DNA from: Bacteroidia bacterium | Lineage (GTDB): Bacteria; Bacteroidota; Bacteroidia; Cytophagales; Cyclobacteriaceae | Direction: 5' to 3' | DNA length: 64,000 bases | Assembly: GCA_030425425.1 (NCBI GenBank) | Contig: JAUIAO010000017.1 | Coordinates: 1 to 64,000 of the forward strand | Part shown: positions 63,628 through 64,000 of the stretch, piece by piece | Numbering within the stretch: the first letter of the stretch is position 1 | Layout of the letters: every line of letters starts with the position of its first letter | Position numbers and translations under genes: made by a program | Notes under the pieces: generated by a model | Told to the model about the DNA's origin: nothing | Databases searched by the model: none | Seen by the model: only the letters and a program-made list of their open reading frames with translations

Positions 63628-64000
63628 TTATAGATTGTCAATGCCATTGTAAAGCGTATGCAGGTCGAAAAAACCAAGTGAGGATTTGTAGGTCTTAAAT
63701 AGATTGGTGGTGTATTCGTTGTACAGCTCCGCAAACGCACTCATGATTTTTGCTTTCACTTCCACATGAGAGTTCATCACATCAATGAGATTAGCTTTAG
63801 GCATCACATAAATCTCAGACTGATCTGTCATAGCGATGGCCGTATAGAGTCTCTTGGTACCTTTGAGAACAGCATTATCGCCAAAAAGTCGCCCACTTCT
63901 CAGCGTTTCCAATTTTTCGAAATCACCACGAATTTCAATATTGAGGGTAACTAACCCACTTTTCACAATATAAACGCCATTGCTCGGGTCTCCTGTGAAG
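63628..64000 (-). CDS. Cyclic-nucleotide-binding-domain protein (partial)
   Basis: The frame runs open through the window edge, so only the C-terminal ~124 residues are seen. The visible part, with GVYIVKSGLVTLNIEI and LRSGRLFGDNAVLKGTKRLY, matches the cNMP-binding (Crp/Fnr-type) barrel, followed by short helices (HVEVKAKIMSAFAELYNEYT). No HTH domain follows, so it may not bind DNA. The 5' end is outside the window. Confidence 0.8.
   Translation of the reverse strand, partial: FTGDPSNGVYIVKSGLVTLNIEIRGDFEKLETLRSGRLFGDNAVLKGTKRLYTAIAMTDQSEIYVMPKANLIDVMNSHVEVKAKIMSAFAELYNEYTTNLFKTYKSSLGFFDLHTLYNGIDNL

Overview
The window looks like a chromosomal stretch from a marine-type member of Bacteroidota, most likely order Cytophagales. 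This is inferred from gene families rather than a marker gene: a DUF4249/TonB-receptor pair, PorT-like barrel, DUF4199, FISUMP domain, split methionine synthase, haem_bd protein, CtlX-type hydrolase, moderately AT-rich DNA, no obvious Shine-Dalgarno sites, and promoter boxes of the Bacteroidota type TAnnTTTG. No rRNA, tRNA, CRISPR array, phage or complete insertion sequence was seen.

Layout. 0-6 kb: ATP-type PEP carboxykinase, then a three-gene operon of a HypE-like protein, a membrane protein and a HypB-like GTPase with altered active sites, then a secreted esterase. 6-15 kb: a BlaI/M56 sensor pair with an array of palindromic operators, an outer-membrane barrel, two haem proteins, a K+ channel, a LuxR-VOC-DUF4199 operon, and membrane proteases (M48, CPBP). 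15-27 kb: an unknown acidic lipoprotein, TonB receptor with DUF4249 partner, carboxynorspermidine decarboxylase, lipid kinase, GH1 glucosidase, SLC13 permease, HMG-CoA-lyase-like protein. 27-34 kb: a SAM-I-riboswitch-led methionine operon (split metH, metF) that also holds a QueF-like T-fold protein lacking the catalytic cysteine and two four-helix-bundle genes embedded in small repeats. 34-37.7 kb: Ppx/GppA, a globin and a tandem paralogue pair. 37.7-42.2 kb: hisGDCB headed by a previously unannotated 15-residue histidine leader peptide. 42-51 kb: stress protein, menA, argS, a pair of guanidino-group hydrolases divergent from arginine decarboxylase, and a polyprenol-phosphate mannosyltransferase. 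51-52.3 kb: palindromic repeats and a thioesterase gene whose 3' end is repeated three times. 52-64 kb: serine hydrolase, a beta-propeller gene remnant, a two-component pair, a cysteine-cluster protein, M14 peptidase, polyphosphate kinase, malate dehydrogenase and a cyclic-nucleotide-binding protein cut by the window edge.

How genes work together. Methionine synthesis (MetH halves plus MetF) sits under one SAM riboswitch; histidine synthesis is controlled by ribosome stalling at His codons; arginine is used through deiminase-type enzymes and decarboxylation to agmatine, with NspC elsewhere suggesting norspermidine-type polyamines; PPK1 and Ppx/GppA frame polyphosphate turnover; PckA and Mdh belong to central carbon metabolism. 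The most unusual items are the HypE-like/HypB-like operon, the QueF-like protein in the methionine operon, the his leader and the repeated thioesterase 3' end. Several genes carry a TAnnTTTG box 4-5 nt before the ATG, which suggests leaderless transcripts.
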